A DNA stretch of 64,000 bases from Epiperipatus broadwayi. Its lineage: Eukaryota > Onychophora > Udeonychophora > Euonychophora > Peripatidae. Shown piece by piece: positions 37,147 through 47,763 of the stretch. The stretch is taken from assembly GCA_028023455.1 (NCBI GenBank), contig JAQFVV010000050.1, positions 124,001-188,000 of the forward strand. Direction: 5' to 3'. Position 1 is the first letter of the stretch, and each line of letters starts with the position of its first letter. Under the pieces are notes generated by a model. It was not told the DNA's origin. It made no database searches and saw only the letters and a list, made by a program, of their open reading frames with translations. The translations under genes and the position numbers were made by a program.

Positions 37147-37234
37147 CTTATTGAATGTAAATTTTTTATATAGTTAAATAAAAAACAAGTTTTTTAAAGA
37201 AATTGGTTGGTGAATTTATATTGGATAATATTGG

Positions 37235-37247
37235 TCAATTTACAATA
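37235..37247 (+). other. Target-site duplication, right copy (13 bp)
   Basis: Identical to 33026-33038 (TCAATTTACAATA); marks the right boundary of the PLE-1 insertion. Confidence 0.85.
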
Positions 37248-38090
37248 TGTAGATGATTGTATTATTTTTTCAGTTCAAAAGACAGTTTACATGAAGTATT
37301 TAATGTTTTAAATGGAACTTATAAGGATCGTGGGTATTGGTTAGTGTTGAATAACTCAAGTTCTTTATTATACAGTGAAAGAAGATAAATTCTTAGCAAT
37401 ATTTATTTTAGATGCATATCAACTTAAGAATCTAAATTGAATCAAATATCTTGATACCTTTATAAGGAGAAAGGTAGGTTTAGATGTTGAGATCCAATAT
37501 AGACTCCAATGTGATGCAGTAGTTCTTAACAAGTTAAAAGAATAGAGTATTTCTTCATAGGGAAGTAACTGTTGCAGCAAAATTAGCTATATATAGGGCT
37601 CTTATTTTATCTAATTTCATACACAAAACTAAAACTGGATATCCTATTAGTGCAATATCAAGGTACTAGAAATGTTTTATTTAGGATGCTTCATAAAAAA
37701 TTAAAAATGGTACGATTGTAAAACCAATCAATATTTTCTTCAAACTTACAGGAAATGAGACTATTAAGTCCACTATTGCAAAATCACATCTTCATTGGAT
37801 TGGACATGTAAAATGAATGAACAATGGATTTCCTAAAAGGGTATTTTGTAGTAAACTTGAGCATAGTTTCTATGAGAGAGATAACAATGTCTATGATGTA
37901 AAGATTATGTTAGAGACATTATATAGGGGTACAATGTTCATTTTTTCAATTGGGTATCTATGGAAGAAGACACTGGTGAGATATAATTACATATTGGTGT
38001 TGATGTATTTAAGAAAAAAAAAGTTTTCTACTGAAGATATTTAAAAAAAAACCCAATATAAAACATCAAAACTCTTTTCTAAAGTAGTTT
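37248..38090 (+). pseudogene. RTE-like LINE reverse transcriptase, 3' part (split)
   Basis: Continues the LINE interrupted at 33038. It gives a YVDD-type box (Q-X-VDDCIIFSSSKDSLHEVFNVL with stops), a thumb region (DVEIQYRLQCDAVVLNKLK-like, LHREVTVAAKLAIYRALILS) and the C-terminal HLHWIGHVK..FPKRVFCSKL block at about 37790-37870. Stops are frequent. The 3' end is not sharply defined before the R1 copy that follows. Confidence 0.75.
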
Positions 38091-38129
38091 GTCACTCTTT
38101 TTTGGAGTTACAATGGCTATACTTGTTTG

Positions 38130-38445
38130 CAACTGCATTCCATCATCAGATTTTCAATGAAATGGATGGCTGAAGAGTTGTGGGGTGGAGTGAATTGAAG
38201 CCTGACCATTAAAGTATGAAGATTGGTTATTTTAATATAAGCTGTGCATTGATTGTATATATGTGTGGAGATGATAATCTGGACCAGCACATTGGTGATT
38301 ATTTATCTTCTCAGCATGTGTGTGATCAAGTGTGTTAGCGGTACAAGATACTATGGATAGCTGAGGGTCGTGCGAAAGTCTGAGTTCAAACTCCTTATAT
38401 ATTACATATTGGAGTGCAGGTATGAAAATGCCTGTACTATAGAAA
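38130..38445 (+). repeat. Interspersed repeat R1, copy d
   Basis: Starts at CCATCATCAGATTTTCAATG (left part missing) and runs through GGATGGCTGAAGAG and GATAATCTGGACCA to the GAGTTCAAACTCC box. A short internal deletion removes the AACTGACGAGTGCTGG block after GGACCA. Confidence 0.8.
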
Positions 38446-38669
38446 AAAATTCATATATTAAAGTCTTTAAAGTATATTTCCATTTAATCATTTTGTGAAC
38501 CTTGGTTAGAAACCACATTATTTTATGATTTTAAAAAAAATAAATATGTATATACTTCATAGAAATATGCTTACAATTATAACTTATTTTACATAAGGAT
38601 TTATAGTTTAAATTGTACATTTGATCTTATAGATTTAAAAGATTTAAACCGGAATTGACATAATTATTT

Positions 38670-38775
38670 TTTTTATATATATGTCATAGCATCGGCCGGC
38701 ACGCGAACCCACACCCGTCTGCAACCAACTACTTGCTTGCAAGGCGGGTGCGATGACCTCTCGGCTAACAACGCT
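38670..38775 (-). mobile_element. tRNA-derived SINE, second copy (older)
   Basis: On the minus strand it reads GCGTTGTTAGCCGAGAGGTCATCGC ... GGGTTCGCGTGCCGGCCGATGC TATGACATA and then an A-rich tail (read in short blocks). A box, B box, the CCGATGCTATGA end and tail position match the SINE at 28181-28290. The acceptor stem has decayed (GCGTTGT against CCGATGC) and the region between the boxes is longer and different. I cannot find a clear target duplication. Confidence 0.75.
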
Positions 38776-39518
38776 TGACGAATCAAATATTATACATAAA
38801 TATATGAGTGAGTTTAAAAATAAAATTAAAATAATTATTATTCAATGTCGTAGAATAATTTATTTGAATAAATTAGTCAATTTCCATTTTATTATTCTTC
38901 ATATAACAACAACAAAATAATCGGAGACCTTTAATTATATATTGGTGGAGTATGCAACTGAATTTGAAACCGATTTATTTCTGTAGGGATTATTAAAATT
39001 TTAGTACACTCTATGTTAACTTAATGTGAATTAAAAAAAAAAATATAATACATGATTTATTTATTATAAGTCTGTGTGTCATTATAAATATCAAAATGGT
39101 TTGTACAAGAAATAGTGATTGTATAATCAATGTATATAAATGCCTTTTTTTAATTACTGTCAATAGTCAACTAGAAAATTGCATTTCAATCTGCATAATA
39201 ATAAAGATTTAAGATTGGCGACTTGAGTACAAGAAATAAATGTTGTCTTGATCAGTTTCACTAAAGACTGTTCAACTTTAGATGCAAACACATTGACAAT
39301 TTTAATGTTAATACAGTGGTAATAATAATAATCGTATATTATATTCCTTTTTGATTTATAAATTTAAAGTTGATAATAATTATTAAAGTTGGTAGTGAGC
39401 TAAGATATATTCAGAGATAATTAGTTAAAAATGCAATATAAGGAGATTTAAGAAAGCTAATCAAATTTTACCTATTTTATTAAAGAAGTGAAGAATAAGA
39501 ACTTTAACATTTCAATTA
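38776..39518. other. AT-rich DNA, nothing recognised
   Basis: No gene or repeat family is recognised before the (TA)n tract that hosts the first complete LTR element. Confidence 0.3.
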
Positions 39519-39537
39519 TATATATATATATATATAT

Positions 39538-41381
39538 TGCAACACCACCGCCGTGCGGTTAAGGACCCCAGCCGCACTTAATTATGTGATCGACCGGTTA
39601 ACCACCGATGATGATGATTACCACAAGCAAGAAGCCAATATACACCCCTAAAATCGAGTATATATTCTTAATTGAACACTGACATAATAAAATATCATCC
39701 CAGCATTATATTTCCCAATTAAACGCTTCTTCTCTGCTGGGCAAATTATTTGTATCGAATAATTAGTTCTGCCCAGCGCCTGGAATATTTATAAATTTTC
39801 CCGGAATTATCACGGTACAGCAGGAATATAAATTATAGCCCTTCCTTCCTTTACTCTATTTACAATACAGACTGGATTTATTTATCCATTTAGCTTACTT
39901 TATTTTATTCCTCAATTAATCAACTTGTTAGCTCACTGATCTAATTTTAAATTCACTCTAAATAGTTATTCGCTTGGTAGAGAAAAGAAAACGCAAATGA
40001 CTAAGTACTTCCTTTTATAAATAAAATTTAATTTGCAATTCGCTAATTCTAATGAATAATAAAATCCTAAAACACACATATATATCCACACACTAACATA
40101 ATAAATACATAAATATACAATAAAGAATATAATTCAAATGAAACATTAAATAAATTATCGTAACTCAATTGTTACCTTCTCATACATTAATAGATTACAA
40201 TCATAAGTTCTTTTAATGATAACTGTCCGAAGTGTTGCGCAACTTTTTAATAATTTAGTTCTGACTGATTTCTTATTTCAAATTAATTCTGACATGCATG
40301 TATTAATAGTTACCTAGGTATGATTTTTCCAATGTCGGGTCAACCATCGAGGGGGAAAACCTTCCCTTCTTTTGCAGAGATGGTTGCTCGCTTTTCAGAC
40401 GTTCCAGTGAATGGAGTGAGAGTTTATAGTCTTTTGACGTGGGTTTGTTTCCTTTCTAATTCCACATTTTAGTCGGTATTCATCCCTTTAACATTCTATT
40501 TCGAATCTCCAGGCAGATCTGGTTCTGTAACGGCGGTCTCTTCTAGGCAGCATTTTAGTTGTTATAAGTAGTGAGCGAGTGGTTGGACGGAGATAGACCG
40601 AGCAAACGCCCGGTGTTTGCCACTAGCCCTCCATGTCAGCGTACCCTTCTATTATTATTTTTGTTAAATTCTAGCCAGCAAAAAACACAACCGGTTACTT
40701 CTAAATCAGCTCTGCTTATCCCTCTGCTGTCTTGCTATCGAAAGTCACTAATTGCCTCCTTCCTTTTCATTCTTATCTTACCAATCTATCTGCTATTTTT
40801 TTTTTTTTATACAGTTTACATTTTTCCAATTTCTAATTACATTTATTTCATTTCATTCTTTTGATACATTTTTATTGAATGCTACTAATTGCAACATTCC
40901 TTTTCATTACTTTATCTCGTACCAATCTATTTGGAAATTTGGTACAAGTTTACATTTTTAATTTTACAATTCTAATTAATTTCTTTCATTCTTTTAAATA
41001 TTGAATGCTACTAATTGCAACATTCCTTTCTCTCACTTTATCTTGTACCAATCTATTTGGAAATTTGGTACAAGTTTACTTTTTTTAATTTCACAATTAT
41101 AATTATTTCTTTCGTTCTTTTTACACGTGATTTTCTTATTTAACAAAGAAAGAAAGAGACGCGTTCAGTTTTACACCCCTCCCCTCTCCTTTCTAATCTT
41201 TAATCATTATTTAGCTTTTCTAATTTCTTTTAAAATAAGTTTTTAGAATCCTTTTAACTAAATTTTTCTTTCTTTTTTTTTTTTTTCTATTTCTTTTAAC
41301 GAAACCCTTCTCTTTATTAATATTATTGAGAATCAATAATATATACATGCGAGCCTACATTTATGTAGATATCGCATTACA
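39538..41381 (-). repeat. 3' LTR of element 1
   Basis: On the plus strand it runs TGCAACACCACCG...CGCATTACA. Inside are two tandem ~126-bp repeats (40875 and 41001) each containing TTGTACCAATCTATTTGG..TTGGTACAA, a 9-bp inverted repeat able to form a hairpin. A TATA-like box (ACTATAAACTCTCACTCC on the minus strand) is at about 40414-40431. Confidence 0.9.
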
Positions 41382-41400
41382 CCGCTCCCCATTTTTTTTT
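41382..41400 (-). other. Putative polypurine tract of element 1
   Basis: On the minus strand an A-rich run and GGGGAGCGG directly precede the 3' LTR terminus TGTAATGCG. Confidence 0.55.
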
Positions 41401-41672
41401 TTTTTGAATTAAAATCTACTGGAGTTATTTTCTGAGGTCAAGCCATTTTAATTCTTAACCCCTATCTTCCTTTATTACTATATATTTTTTTTTCCTTGAT
41501 ATACATTTTAATGGTACCCGTTTAGTATGTATAACTTCCGTATGATGAGATTATCTTAGAGAGACAACTAGGTTAAACTATCTGCATTCCATTTAATTGA
41601 TTTGAACTGCCCAAACACTTTTAATCTCCACCGAACATTATTCTGCACAGAGAGTTGATTTTTTTTTTTTTT

Positions 41673-41815
41673 CAGTAAGACGGATCATGAGCCCAGATCT
41701 CTGCTGAGTCCTCATTCTATTTTTAGTTTAATTCTTCGTATCTTTCCAATACCTTTGGGATTTTCACCCAGTACGACGGATAATGAGCCCAGATCTCTGC
41801 TGAGTCCTCATTCTA
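41673..41815. repeat. Short direct repeat in element 1 internal region
   Basis: CAGTAAGACGGATCATGAGC..CCAGATCTCTGCTGAGTCCTC at 41673 recurs about 96 bp later at 41769 with few changes. Its position near the 3' end of the internal region suggests a cis-acting element rather than coding sequence. Confidence 0.75.
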
Positions 41816-42108
41816 ATTTTTTATTTATTTTCCTGTCTATCCTTATGTGTATAGACAAGATTAACACACACACTCCCTATTTTTTATATGAACGGCGAGA
41901 CGGCTTGACCAAGCTCAAATACAATCCCCGCATGACTCATATCTGCACACTTTTGTCTCAAAATCCAGACCCTCATTCATATATTCGCTACTCTTCGTAG
42001 TTCACCATCCCCCCTATATTTCCCTTATCATGTGGATTATCGTGTTCAAAGTCCAGGGTCGGTATCCTTTAGTCATCAACAGGTGTTTGTCCAGTTGCTT
42101 CTTTTCTT

Positions 42109-43524
42109 TTAGTTTCTGTCGGGAGGTTCTTTCTTTTTTTTCTGGGGAATATACCCACTTGTGCTAGGGAATGGACTATTGTCCCTCCGTCTATCAAAGC
42201 CTTTGTCCTCGTTCGGATACTTCCCTCTCTGATTCCCTTCATTCTGCCTAGGCCCTACAGCTCCATCCGAGCCGCCATAAAATCTACCGCTATCTTCCCC
42301 GTACCTTCGTTGGGGTTTACCTGGTCCCGTATTTATCACAGGATCTTTCGGAGGTTTGAATCCTCGATCCTCTATCCTACGACCAGAATGAGCGCTGTCG
42401 AACGCATTTAGTAGTTCCGCGACCTGTTCTACCGTTCTCCGTTCAGTGCCTATCAGCACTTGCTCAACATTTTGCGGCAAATTGTGTCTGATTATACGAA
42501 TAATTTGCCTCTCTGATAATGGACTAGCAGTGAGTGCGCGCAATTTCGCTACCTGGCGACGGAAAAATGGCGTAAACGTTTCTCCCGGTCTCCATCTGTC
42601 TTGTGATATCTGGTGCCGAATGTTTTCCTGGTGCTCTTCGCTCCAGTAACTGGTGAGCAAAGCTGTCTTATAATCCTCAAATGTTGTTGGTTTTTCAAAC
42701 AACGAGTCCCACCATTCCTGTGAAGCATTCTGTAGGTGACTGCATGCGATGGCAATCATGGCTTCTTCATCCAATCCATTCAATGTGCCGTACCTTTCAA
42801 GGCTACCCAGGTGTTCTATGGGGTTTTCTCCCATGTGGCCCGAAAAAACTCGAATTTTCAAAAATTGATTTATCGTTATTACGTTATTGCGCCTGCTATC
42901 CCATAAACTTGTCCCTCTCATATTTTTAACCTCTTCTACTTCTCGACACACAGTTTCTATTTTATCCTCAAAATGTGCCATCCTTCCCTCTACTTTCATC
43001 ACAACCTCTTGTTCTAAATTATTTACTTCTCCAGTGAGTCTCTGCTCTAAGTTTCCGAGTAACTCAGCCTGTCCGTTTAACCTTTCATTCGTGACAAAAA
43101 TCTGATTTGAGGTTTCTTCAACCCTTTTACTTAACTCTTCATTTTTTATGTCGAATTTGTCAACCAACTGTTTTTGCCACTCGTCTATCATCTTTTTATT
43201 ATCTTCCTTTAATTCCTTCATAAACCTTTGCTGATCTTCTATCATTTTTTTATTTATTTCATCTCTCTGCTCATCTCTTTCCCTTATCTCCTTTATAAAC
43301 TGCCGTTGATCCTCCCCCATTTTCTCCATCATTTTTATTAAATTATAAATTTCTATACTAACTTTCGGCTCTTGTTTATCATCATTAATTTCCATTTCAT
43401 TTCCACTACTGGTTTCTATTTCTCTTTCCCTATCTGTTTCTCCGGATAATTCCGTTTGTTCTTCACTGGTACTTTTCGTGGTTGCAAGTTGATCGTCCAT
43501 TTTTGCTTTCGACCTCGTTTGCAT
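42109..43524 (-). CDS. Gag-like structural protein of LTR element 1
   Basis: 471 residues. Residues 1-55 are polar and acidic; 55-200 are rich in E, K, Q and M with heptad-like spacing, predicted coiled coil; about 215-385 resemble the Ty3/gypsy capsid domain (retrotrans_gag) with VFSGHMGENPIEHL, HLQNASQEWWDSL (the W-W pair at 271-272), W311RPGE and ERQIIRIIRHNLP; 386-465 are basic and G/R/P-rich. There is no CCHC zinc knuckle, which is usual in this family, so the basic tail may replace it in RNA binding. The protein ends KKKKEPPDRN. The frame is intact, which for a nearly neutral region argues that Gag is recently functional. The start is the first ATG, after a ~755-bp leader from the 5' LTR. 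Confidence 0.88.
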   Translation of the reverse strand: MQTRSKAKMDDQLATTKSTSEEQTELSGETDREREIETSSGNEMEINDDKQEPKVSIEIYNLIKMMEKMGEDQRQFIKEIRERDEQRDEINKKMIEDQQRFMKELKEDNKKMIDEWQKQLVDKFDIKNEELSKRVEETSNQIFVTNERLNGQAELLGNLEQRLTGEVNNLEQEVVMKVEGRMAHFEDKIETVCREVEEVKNMRGTSLWDSRRNNVITINQFLKIRVFSGHMGENPIEHLGSLERYGTLNGLDEEAMIAIACSHLQNASQEWWDSLFEKPTTFEDYKTALLTSYWSEEHQENIRHQISQDRWRPGETFTPFFRRQVAKLRALTASPLSERQIIRIIRHNLPQNVEQVLIGTERRTVEQVAELLNAFDSAHSGRRIEDRGFKPPKDPVINTGPGKPQRRYGEDSGRFYGGSDGAVGPRQNEGNQRGKYPNEDKGFDRRRDNSPFPSTSGYIPQKKKKEPPDRN

Positions 43525-44278
43525 TGACTCTAACTAAATGTTATCACTTACTAAGTAATTATTTTCTCCCAATTATTATTAAACGCAATACTGTTTATCA
43601 ACTCTATTTCATATTCGGTACGTTTGCTGGCCTGCCCCGTCCTCCTCCATTAACTCACTTGTTTATGCTGCTCTAAAGATCCCCTTAAACTCACAAGCTT
43701 TTATTATTCAAACAATAAAATCTTTTCCCTCTCTTGATTTTATTTATTTATATAATGTAGATCGTGCCTAGAAAATTTTACCCCGTCTCTTTCTCTCTTT
43801 TTTATAAAATTCAGTTGTCTTTTGCTCCACTTTCCTTCTCTCACCAAGCGATCTTTTATTATTATTCTATATTTTTATCTAAATCTTCGGTCTATTCTAC
43901 TGTCTTTACAACTACTAGATAACTACATATATACGGTTATGCCGTCTAATCCTTAATTTAACACTTTTTTCTTTTAACACTATTTTGTCGTTTTTATATA
44001 TATTTTTATAATAACACATATAAATTCTTAACTTGAACAAAACCCCTTGGTTGTTTTTTTTTTCTTTATTTAAAAAAACTTTTCTTTCTTCCCTTTTTTC
44101 TTTTTTTTATAAAATATTTCTCAGTCTAAATTCGGTTTTCCGATTGTTTGACTTTATTTAACCTCGCTGTATAGATCACATATGTGTATATCTATTTTAC
44201 TCAGGGCGCTATAATTTAATTCAACCTGCTTTTTTTTTTTTTCTGAATGTGACAAGATCCCGGACTGGCCCCCAAAAC
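43525..44278 (-). other. 5' leader of element 1 with putative primer-binding site
   Basis: Non-coding, T-rich on the plus strand. On the minus strand the sequence right after the 5' LTR terminus is GTTT followed by TGGGGGCCAGTCCGGGATC; the TGG start is normal for a tRNA primer-binding site. The implied tRNA 3' end is GATCCCGGACTGGCCCCCA, which I cannot assign. Confidence 0.5.
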
Positions 44279-46113
44279 TGTAACACCACCGCCGTGCGGT
44301 TAAGGACCCCAGCCGCACTTAATTATGTGATCGACCGGTTAACCACCGATGATGATGATTACCACAAGCAAGAAGCCAATATACACCCCTAAAATCGAGT
44401 ATATATTCTTAATTGAACACTGACATAATAAAATATCATCCCAGCATTATATTTCCCAATTAAACGCTTCTTCTCTGCTGGGCAAATTATTTGTATCGAA
44501 TAATTAGTTCTGCCCAGCGCCTGGAATATTTATAAATTTTCCCGGAATTATCACGGTACAGCAGGAATATAAATTATAGCCCTTCCTTCCTTTACTCTAT
44601 TTACAATACAGACTGGATTTATTTATCCATTTAGCTTACTTTATTTTATTCCTCAATTAATCAACTTGTTAGCTCACTGTTCGAATTTTTAATTCACTCT
44701 AAATAGTTATTCGCTTGGTAGAGAAAAGAAAACGCAAATGACTAAGTACTTCCTTTTATAAATAAAATTTAATTTGCAATTCGCTAATTCTAATGAATAA
44801 TAAAATCCTAAAACACACATATATATCCACACACTAACATAATAAATACATAAATATACAATAAAGAATATAATTCAAATGAAACATTAAATAAATTATC
44901 GTAACTCAATTGTTACCTTCTCATACATTAATAGATTACAATCATAAGTTCTTTTAATGATAACTGTCCGAAGTGTTGCGCAACTTTTTAATAATTTAGT
45001 TCTGACTGATTTCTTATTTCAAATTAATTCTGACATGCATGTATTAATAGTTACCTAGGTATGATTTTTCCAATGTCGGGTCAACCATCGAGGGGGAAAA
45101 CCTTCCCTTCTTTTGCAGAGATGGTTGCTCGCTTTTTCAGACGTTCCAGTGAATGGAGTGAGAGTTTATAGTCTTTTGACGTGGGTTTGTTTCCTTTCTA
45201 ATTCCACATTTAGTCGGTATTCATCCCTTTAACATTCTATTTCGAATCTCCAGGCAGATCTGGTTCTGTAACGGCGGTCTCTTCTAGGCAGCATTTTAGT
45301 TGTTGTAAGTAGTGAGCGAGTGGTTGGACGGAGATAGACCGAGCAAACGCCCGGTGTTTGCCACTAGCCCTCCATGTCAGCGTACCCTTCTATTATTATT
45401 TTTGTTAAATTCTAGCCAGCAAAAAACACAACCGGTTACTTCTAAATCAGCTCTGCTTATTCCTCTGCTGTCTTGCTATCGAAAGTCACTAATTGCCTCC
45501 TTCTTTTTCCATTCTTATCTTACCAATCTATCTGCTATTTTTTTTTTTATAGTTTTCATTTTTCCAATTTCTAATTACATTTATTTCATTTCATTCTTTT
45601 GATACATTTTTATTGAATGCTACTAATTGCAACATTCCTTTTCATTACTTTACCTCGTACCAATCTATTTGGAAATTTGGTACAAGTTTACATTTTTAAT
45701 TTTACAATTCTAATTAATTTCTTTCATTCTTTTAAATATTGAATGCTACTAATTGCAACATTCCTTTCTCTCACTTTATCTTGTACCAATCTATTTGGAA
45801 ATTTGGTACAAGTTTACTTTATTTAATTTCACAATTATAATTATTTCTTTCGTTCTTTTTACACGTGATTTTCTTATTTAACAAAGAAAGAAAGAGACGC
45901 GTTCAGTTTTACACCCCTCCCCTCTCCTTTCCAATCTTTAATCATTATTTAGCTTTTCTAATTTCTTTTAAAATAAGTTTTTAGAATCCTTTTAACTAAA
46001 TTTTTCTTTCTTTTTTTTTTTTTTCTATTTCTTTTAACGAAACCCTTCTCTTTATTAATATTATTGAGAATCAATAATATATACATGCGAGCCTACATTT
46101 ATGTAGATATCGC

Positions 46114-46119
<6 letters not shown>
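44279..46119 (-). repeat. 5' LTR of element 1
   Basis: Starts TGTAACACCACCG and merges at the right end (CGCATTATA) into a (TA)n tract, so the last two bases are uncertain. It carries the same tandem ~126-bp repeats and hairpins as the left LTR. Confidence 0.9.

Positions 46120-46151
<32 letters not shown>
46112..46151. repeat. (TA)n microsatellite at the right edge of element 1
   Basis: About 16 TA units adjoining the 5' LTR; the left LTR is likewise preceded by (TA)n at 39518-39537. Confidence 0.9.
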
Positions 46152-46154
<3 letters not shown>

Positions 46155-46199
46155 TGATTTATTAATAATTAAGTTTAATATTTCATTACTAATATATTT

Positions 46200-46560
46200 A
46201 AATGATAAGGAATTTGAGCAGACTTTCAACCTCCCTCTAGCTATGCGCTCCACCCCATATAACCGATACACAGGTCCACACACGTGAAGAAGATAAATGT
46301 GGTCTTCAATATATGTATTTTGAGCTGAACCAGGCCTCATCAGTTGGTTCAGATCACCATCTCCCACACAAATATACAATCAGTGCTCTGTTTATATTAA
46401 GATAGCAAATAACTTTAATGGACAGGCTTCAATCTACCCCCACCCTCCAACTCTTCAGCAATCCATACTAATGAAAATCTGCTGAAAGAACATCCAAATT
46501 CCTTGTTGATGCCAATATTATTGTCATGCTCATGTTGACCTTAAGTTATTCTGACCTCTC
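46200..46560 (-). repeat. Interspersed repeat R1, copy e (inverted)
   Basis: R1 in reverse orientation: GAGCAGACTTTCAACC (box end), TCAGTTGGTTCAGATCACCATC, GACAGGCTTCAATC, CAACTCTTCAGC, ATTCCTTGTTGATGCC. It forms a head-to-head pair with copy f. Confidence 0.75.
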
Positions 46561-46649
46561 ATGTATAAGAGTATCCATTGAAATACATAGAAGAAGGATG
46601 AACACAATACAGGTTGAATCTGTAATAGCTGATTGAATACAAGTATAAT

Positions 46650-46965
46650 GTATATACTTGGAATTTTAGATTGACTTAAGGTCAACCTGGTCATGACAAT
46701 AATATTATCATCAACAAGGAATTTGGGCAATCCATCATCAGATTTTCAATGGTATGGATAGCGGAAGAGTTAGAGGGTGAGAGATGAATATCTGGATAAC
46801 AGATGAGTGCTAGTTCAGCATGAAATACATATATTGGAGATCATTTATATGTTTCACATGTGTGTGATCATGTGTATTGGCTATATGAGATAGAGAAACT
46901 AGCTGAAGGGAGCTTAAAAGTTTGTGTTCAAATCCCTTATCATTTACATCTAAAACTCCAAGTAT
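46650..46965 (+). repeat. Interspersed repeat R1, copy f
   Basis: Plus-oriented R1 facing copy e. The blocks CTTAAGGTCAAC, ATGACAATAATATTATC and CAACAAGGAATTTGG are the inverse of 46495-46545, so e and f form a palindrome with a ~100-bp centre. Confidence 0.75.
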
Positions 46966-47584
46966 ATAAATTATACTTGTATGCAATCAATTTTTATTAA
47001 TACTATTCTTTTTTCCAATTTCTTTGCAAAACGTAATCAAAGATCATGATAATATACAAACTATGACAATTTTATTTTTTTCACCAGGAAATTTAGGTAA
47101 AATTTACCCTTTTTCTGATTGATCTGAGTGGATTTTGTAAGAATATTGAGTAAAGAGTACAGAATTCAAGATGTCTGAAATAGTAGAATTATGGAAGCAG
47201 AACATATCAATTGGCAGAAAAAGAATTGAAAATTTTATATTATTAATAAGTACATTTAAATATAGAAAAAATCCCACATTAAGCCTTTATTGAAAATGTA
47301 ATTAGAGAATAAAATGACTAAATTTTAAACTATAGTAGCTTGGTGGCATACTAGGGTGGTGTTACACACCATTTATAAAGGTTAATATCTTTTATATGTT
47401 CATGTAATATAAGTTTAGAATAATTTAGGATATCACAGGTACTTCACTTGCATCAGACTACTTTGTCATTTGCCATAGTTGTTAAATAGATAACTTCAAC
47501 ATTTGTTTCTTTCTTTTATTCTCTTCTCATATAACAGTTATACATATTTAAATACACGTGTACTATATACTTAAGCTAGATGTA
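46966..47584. other. AT-rich DNA, nothing recognised
   Basis: No gene or repeat family recognised. Confidence 0.3.
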
Positions 47585-47763
47585 ATTAGAGGGATTTGAA
47601 CCCAGACTTTAATCCTTTTCAATCATCCAGTCCATCTTACACAACCAATACACATGACCACATTCATGAGCAAAAAAAAAGATTGCCACTATATGTATTT
47701 TGTGCTGAACCAGCACTTATCAGTTGCTCCAAATCATCATCTCCAACATATATATATATATAT
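47585..47763 (-). repeat. Interspersed repeat R1, copy g, first half
   Basis: Minus-oriented R1 from its box end (GGGATTTGAACCCAGACTTT) to CATCATCTCCAACATATATA, where it is cut by element 2. The missing half resumes at 55511. Confidence 0.8.

Larger units (their letters stand above)
33039..37234 (+). mobile_element. Penelope-like element (PLE-1), inverted head-to-head
   Basis: The insertion consists of a 60-bp unpaired tail (33039-33098), a minus-strand 5'-truncated copy (33099-34941), and a plus-strand longer copy (34942-37234). The two copies form an inverted repeat with arms of about 1.84 kb (33099-34941 against 35397-37234), with the 455 bp at 34942-35396 present only in the plus copy. 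Both copies encode reverse transcriptase followed by a C-terminal GIY-YIG endonuclease, the layout of canonical EN(+) Penelope/Poseidon-type elements. The arms are nearly identical, so the event is recent. Both copies lack the N-terminal part of the reverse transcriptase gene. Confidence 0.88.
39538..46119 (-). mobile_element. Complete gag-only LTR retrotransposon, element 1 (6.6 kb)
   Basis: Two LTRs of about 1.84 kb (39538-41381 and 44279-about 46119) flank a 2.9-kb internal region that holds a single long ORF for a Ty3/gypsy-like Gag and no protease, reverse transcriptase, RNase H or integrase. Orientation is minus because gag is on the minus strand, so the right LTR is the 5' LTR. Both ends lie in (TA)n. 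By eye the LTRs differ at about a dozen sites, so insertion is recent. Such an element can move only if a related autonomous element supplies the enzymes. Confidence 0.9.

Noticed and set aside
33039-37234. Palindrome at 33-37 kb as an assembly artefact
   Set aside because: Arms differ by small indels and frameshifts, one arm is truncated, and a 13-bp target duplication brackets the whole unit, which fits a real insertion.
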